This document shows positions 23,046 through 25,147 of a stretch of 25,147 nt of DNA, in pieces. Below the pieces are notes generated by a model. The model saw nothing but the letters and a program-made list of their open reading frames with translations. It had not been told where the DNA came from and ran no database searches. Position 1 is the first letter of the stretch, and every line of letters begins with the position of its first letter. Position numbers and translations under genes: made by a program. Source of the DNA: Campylobacteraceae bacterium (GTDB lineage Bacteria > Campylobacterota > Campylobacteria > Campylobacterales > UBA6016); the NCBI GenBank assembly GCA_022758985.1, contig JAEMQC010000102.1:1-25147 (forward strand), read 5' to 3'.

Positions 23046-23333
23046 GTGACAAAATCACAAGTCCTATCAATCCTTGAAAACCGCAAGAGCGATTTTGCCG
23101 CTCGTTTTGGCGTGGAGCGTATCGGAGTATTTGGCTCTGTGGCAAGAGACGAGGCAACAGAGAGTAGCGATGTTGACATAATAGCCCAGATGCCACCTAG
23201 CTTTGCTAGCCTGATAGAATTGCAAGATGAGCTTGAAAAAGAGTTTGGCACAAAAGTGGATCTTGTAAGAATACACGACAATATGAGAGAAAGATTTAAA
23301 ACCAGAATTTTGCGGGAGGCAATTTTTGTCTGA
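23046..23333 (+). CDS. mntA: MntA-type nucleotidyltransferase antitoxin
   Basis: A minimal nucleotidyltransferase of 95 residues. It has the diagnostic pattern FGSVARDEATESSDVDIIA, with Gly30-Ser31 and the metal-binding Asp42 and Asp44, and a third acidic residue, Asp72, in KVDLVR. In characterised HepT-MntA systems this enzyme adds AMP units to a Tyr of the HepT toxin and so silences it. All catalytic residues are present, so it is probably active. The start is GTG, two bases after glcD, and the end overlaps hepT by eight bases. That position suggests insertion of the pair at the end of the glcD unit. Confidence 0.9.
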   Translation: MTKSQVLSILENRKSDFAARFGVERIGVFGSVARDEATESSDVDIIAQMPPSFASLIELQDELEKEFGTKVDLVRIHDNMRERFKTRILREAIFV

Positions 23334-23679
23334 TGAACTTTTTGACGATAAACTCTTGGATATTTTGGAGTCTATAGAGACCGTGCTAAAAAGGACAGCA
23401 CATATATCAACCCCGCAAGATTTTTTAAAAGATGATGATGCGATAGTTTTATTCGACTCGGTACTTATGCGACTTCAAGTCATAGGAGAGATGCTAAAAA
23501 GCCTATCCGCAAAAACAAACATAAGCTCCAAAAACATAAAAGGCGCAATACAGCTAAGAGAAAAAATCTCACATCACTACATAGACCTCGATGCGGAGCT
23601 GATTTTTGACATTTGCAAAAATCATATTCCAAGCCTAAAAGAGGAATTAAAGAGCCTTAAAAACGCTAGACCCCTATAG
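23326..23679 (+). CDS. hepT: HepT-type toxin (DUF86)
   Basis: A 117-residue, mostly helical protein of the HEPN/DUF86 family. The RNase signature Rx4HxY is present as R78-EKIS-H83-H-Y85, and Tyr85 is the residue AMPylated by MntA in studied systems. Upstream, LFDSVLMRLQVIGEMLKSL is the typical family helix. HepT would cleave RNA, or tRNA ends, when free of the antitoxin. The start TTG lies inside mntA, in the antitoxin-first order. Its 3' end overlaps the convergent helicase gene by 14 bases. Both proteins look intact. Confidence 0.9.
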   Translation: MSDELFDDKLLDILESIETVLKRTAHISTPQDFLKDDDAIVLFDSVLMRLQVIGEMLKSLSAKTNISSKNIKGAIQLREKISHHYIDLDAELIFDICKNHIPSLKEELKSLKNARPL

Positions 23680-24988
23680 CCTTATAAAACTCCAATGCTT
23701 CCCTATTTGCCCGTATATCCCGCTCATTCAGATTTCTAGCTAGTCTTATGCCGTCCACTGTTCTGCATCTCGACAAGGCGACGTATGTTTGTCCGTCCGA
23801 AAAAGCCCCGTTTCCAAGATCTATTACCGCCGTTTCCAGCGTCATTCCTTGCGACTTATGGATAGTTACCGCCCAGCCTAGCCCCAGCGGAAATTGCGAA
23901 AAGGTACCTACGACCTCTTTGTCTATCGTCTGCTTTTTTGCGTCATACGTATACTCATAGCGCTCCCAGCTCATACGAGGCACCTCTAGAGTTTCTTTGC
24001 TTATATCGCTTTTTACGATTATCGCTTCGCTCCCCATTGATACGACTATTCCGGTATCGCCGTTTATCCACCCTTTTGGTTTGTTGTTTCTTAAGAATAC
24101 GACTTTTGCGCCGACCTTTAGCTCTAGCTTTTCGGGCACACAGAGCCGCCACTTGCCGGCCGGAGTATCACCCGTCACCTCTGCGGTAAAACTCTTCGCC
24201 TCGCCCGGTAGCTGTGCAAGCCTTCTTGCGTTGATAGAGTGTGCGGCGGCGTTCGTTGCGACAAGCCACATCGGGTTATCCAGGTCGGTATGGGATTTGA
24301 GACAGTTGCCGTTAAAGTAAGATAATGCCCTCTCAGTATTTGCTCCCTCTCGCACCCAGCCTAGAGCTTCAATAAAGCCGTTATCCTCCTGCCGCCTTAT
24401 GCGGGTCAGGTGCACAGGGGTAATATCTATCTCATCAAATACATCCGCCGAATAAAAAAACTGCGTCTCATACCGTTCGCTAAAATAAATTCTTTCTTCA
24501 TGCGTCGATATAACGGGCGGAAGCTGCAACAAATCGCCGACAAACACAACAGACACACCGCCAAATGGCTCATCTTTTTTGCGAGTGCGGCGGAGCATAA
24601 CATCCATCGCATCGACGATATTTGGCGTTACCATCGAGGCTTCATCTATTATCAGCGTATGCATTCTCTCGGCTACGGCTTTTGATTTTGGGTTTAGGCG
24701 CAGTTTTTCACTAGGGTCTATGTGGCGTGCAGGCAGAGAGAAAAACGAGTGTATAGTATCCCCTCCGGCATTGATAGCGGCGGCAGCAGTGGGAGCCAAT
24801 ATAACGCTCTCTCTTATCGAAGAGGCAAGATAGCGTATCATCGTAGATTTCCCGGTTCCGGCTTTTCCGGTTACGAACAAAGCCGTACCACCAGCTACAG
24901 CCAGCTCCAAAGCCTTTTTGTATTCAGGTATTATCTCTATTTCGTCCACTACGCCAGCCGCCCCTGTTTTTAAACCGATTATACGCAA
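23666..24988 (-). CDS. PIF1/RecD-like AAA+ DNA helicase
   Basis: A superfamily 1B helicase-like ATPase of up to 440 residues. Motifs run in order: Walker A GKAGTGKST (41-49), motif Ia LAPTAAAAIN, Walker B LIIDEAS (Asp115, Glu116), motif III VFVGDLLQLPPV (about 148-159), the Arg motif TRIRRQ, and C-terminal motifs V/VI WAVTIHKSQGMTLETA and YVALSRCR. It is shorter than RecD and lacks a nuclease domain, so it is best described as PIF1/Dda-like. The start is unsure: TTG at 24988 has no ribosome site, and a TATAAT (minus strand, 24984-24979) lies within codons 2-4, so GTG at 24949 is possible. Such genes are widespread in Campylobacter; the role is probably in DNA repair or recombination. Confidence 0.87.
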   Translation of the reverse strand: MRIIGLKTGAAGVVDEIEIIPEYKKALELAVAGGTALFVTGKAGTGKSTMIRYLASSIRESVILAPTAAAAINAGGDTIHSFFSLPARHIDPSEKLRLNPKSKAVAERMHTLIIDEASMVTPNIVDAMDVMLRRTRKKDEPFGGVSVVFVGDLLQLPPVISTHEERIYFSERYETQFFYSADVFDEIDITPVHLTRIRRQEDNGFIEALGWVREGANTERALSYFNGNCLKSHTDLDNPMWLVATNAAAHSINARRLAQLPGEAKSFTAEVTGDTPAGKWRLCVPEKLELKVGAKVVFLRNNKPKGWINGDTGIVVSMGSEAIIVKSDISKETLEVPRMSWERYEYTYDAKKQTIDKEVVGTFSQFPLGLGWAVTIHKSQGMTLETAVIDLGNGAFSDGQTYVALSRCRTVDGIRLARNLNERDIRANREALEFYKAIGV

Positions 24989-25000
24989 TATTTGCTACAA
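24979..25000. promoter_or_regulatory. Divergent promoter elements, helicase and right-edge unit
   Basis: TATAAT on the minus strand (24984-24979) faces the helicase gene. TACAAT on the plus strand (24995-25000) faces the unit starting at 25026. Both are plausible -10 elements in a short intergenic stretch. Confidence 0.35.
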
Positions 25001-25025
25001 TCAAACAAGATATGAAAGGTGTATT

Positions 25026-25097
25026 ATGAACATACTACTTATACCATCCGCAACTAAAATTAAATACGGAACGAAATTCGCTTTCCCTGAGGTATGA
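25026..25097 (+). CDS. Possible 23-residue leader peptide or small ORF
   Basis: ATG with a good ribosome site (GAAAGG, about seven bases upstream) opens a 23-codon frame starting MNILLIPSATK and ending FPEV. Its TGA overlaps the ATG of the next frame (ATGA). The clean ribosome site and the coupling argue that it is translated, but it matches nothing I know. It could be a leader, a decayed gene start, or chance. Confidence 0.35.
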   Translation: MNILLIPSATKIKYGTKFAFPEV

Positions 25098-25147
25098 AAT
25101 ACATAACAATTACACCACATCACACACAAGAAGAGTTAGAGCAAGAA
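25094..25147 (+). CDS. 5' end of an unidentified gene, cut by the window edge
   Basis: An open frame starts at ATG 25094, overlapping the previous stop, and runs off the window after 18 codons (MKYITITPHHTQEELEQE). No ribosome site is separate from the upstream mini-ORF, so it would depend on coupling. The visible part is too short to name a family. It has the look of a start leading into a helix, as in some HTH proteins, but that is a guess. Confidence 0.45.
   Translation, partial: MKYITITPHHTQEELEQE

Noticed and set aside
1..25147. tRNA, rRNA, insertion sequences, prophage or attachment sites
   Set aside because: No cloverleaf-like sequence, transposase, integrase or long terminal repeat was found. 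Intergenic gaps are too short and are accounted for by promoters and hairpins.

Overview
The window reads as chromosome of a member of the Campylobacterota, most likely a Campylobacter of the higher-GC, non-jejuni group. The species is an inference: there is no rRNA or other marker here. The evidence is the gene set (dnaJ near hydABCD, a Wolinella/Helicobacter-type membrane hydrogenase with hydD and hydE, a PgbA-like gene directly before glcD, and moaC directly before a DUF493 gene), the AT-rich extended -10 promoters without clear -35 boxes, and the very tight gene packing. Apart from one frameshifted small gene and the two cut edges, the window is intact and dense. No gene-free stretch exceeds about 240 bases.

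Layout. (1) 1-1290: dnaJ with its own promoter and terminator. (2) 1274-3846, minus strand: a housekeeping operon folD - lepB - M50 site-2 protease, ending in a short DUF2892 membrane-protein gene that carries a one-base frameshift. (3) 3910-4260: a small periplasmic cytochrome c, divergent from folD. (4) 4287-4595, minus: an HU-type nucleoid protein. (5) 4742-18748, minus: one continuous block of about 14 kb, hydA-hydB-hydC-hydD-hydE-hypF-nikM-nikN-nikQ-nikO-hypB-hypC-hypD-hypE-hypA plus a 62-codon orphan gene. Neighbours mostly overlap or lie a few bases apart; the largest gaps are about 45-50 bases. (6) 18749-18985: a divergent regulatory region with repeated GTTAAGT-like boxes and two further inverted repeats. 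(7) 18986-20903, plus: an unrecognised gene, mobA, moaC and a DUF493 gene in overlapping order. (8) 20948-23679, plus: a PgbA-like exported protein, glcD, and a HepT-MntA type toxin-antitoxin pair attached to the end of glcD. (9) 23666-24988, minus: a PIF1/RecD-like helicase. (10) 25026-25147: the beginning of an unidentified plus-strand unit, cut by the window edge.

How it works together. The hyd block encodes a complete route to an H2-uptake enzyme. NikMNQO would import nickel, and HypA and HypB (His-rich) would store and insert it. HypF, HypE, HypC and HypD would build and deliver the Fe(CN)2CO centre. HydD would clip the large-subunit tail. HydA, carrying a Tat signal, would export the HydAB dimer, and HydC would pass electrons to menaquinone. 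HydE is a genus-specific accessory protein whose C-terminal third looks to me like a degenerate copy of the HypF carbamoyltransferase lobe. The neighbouring mobA and moaC serve molybdenum-cofactor enzymes, probably formate dehydrogenase or nitrate, sulfoxide or TMAO reductases used with H2.

I did not find a clearly new system. The most unusual items are the Asn in place of the second Cys of the HydA proximal-cluster motif, the HypF-like nature of HydE, the His-rich tail on the nickel ATPase, the 62-codon gene that ends the operon, the TTAAC-box cluster before hydA, and the frameshifted DUF2892 gene.
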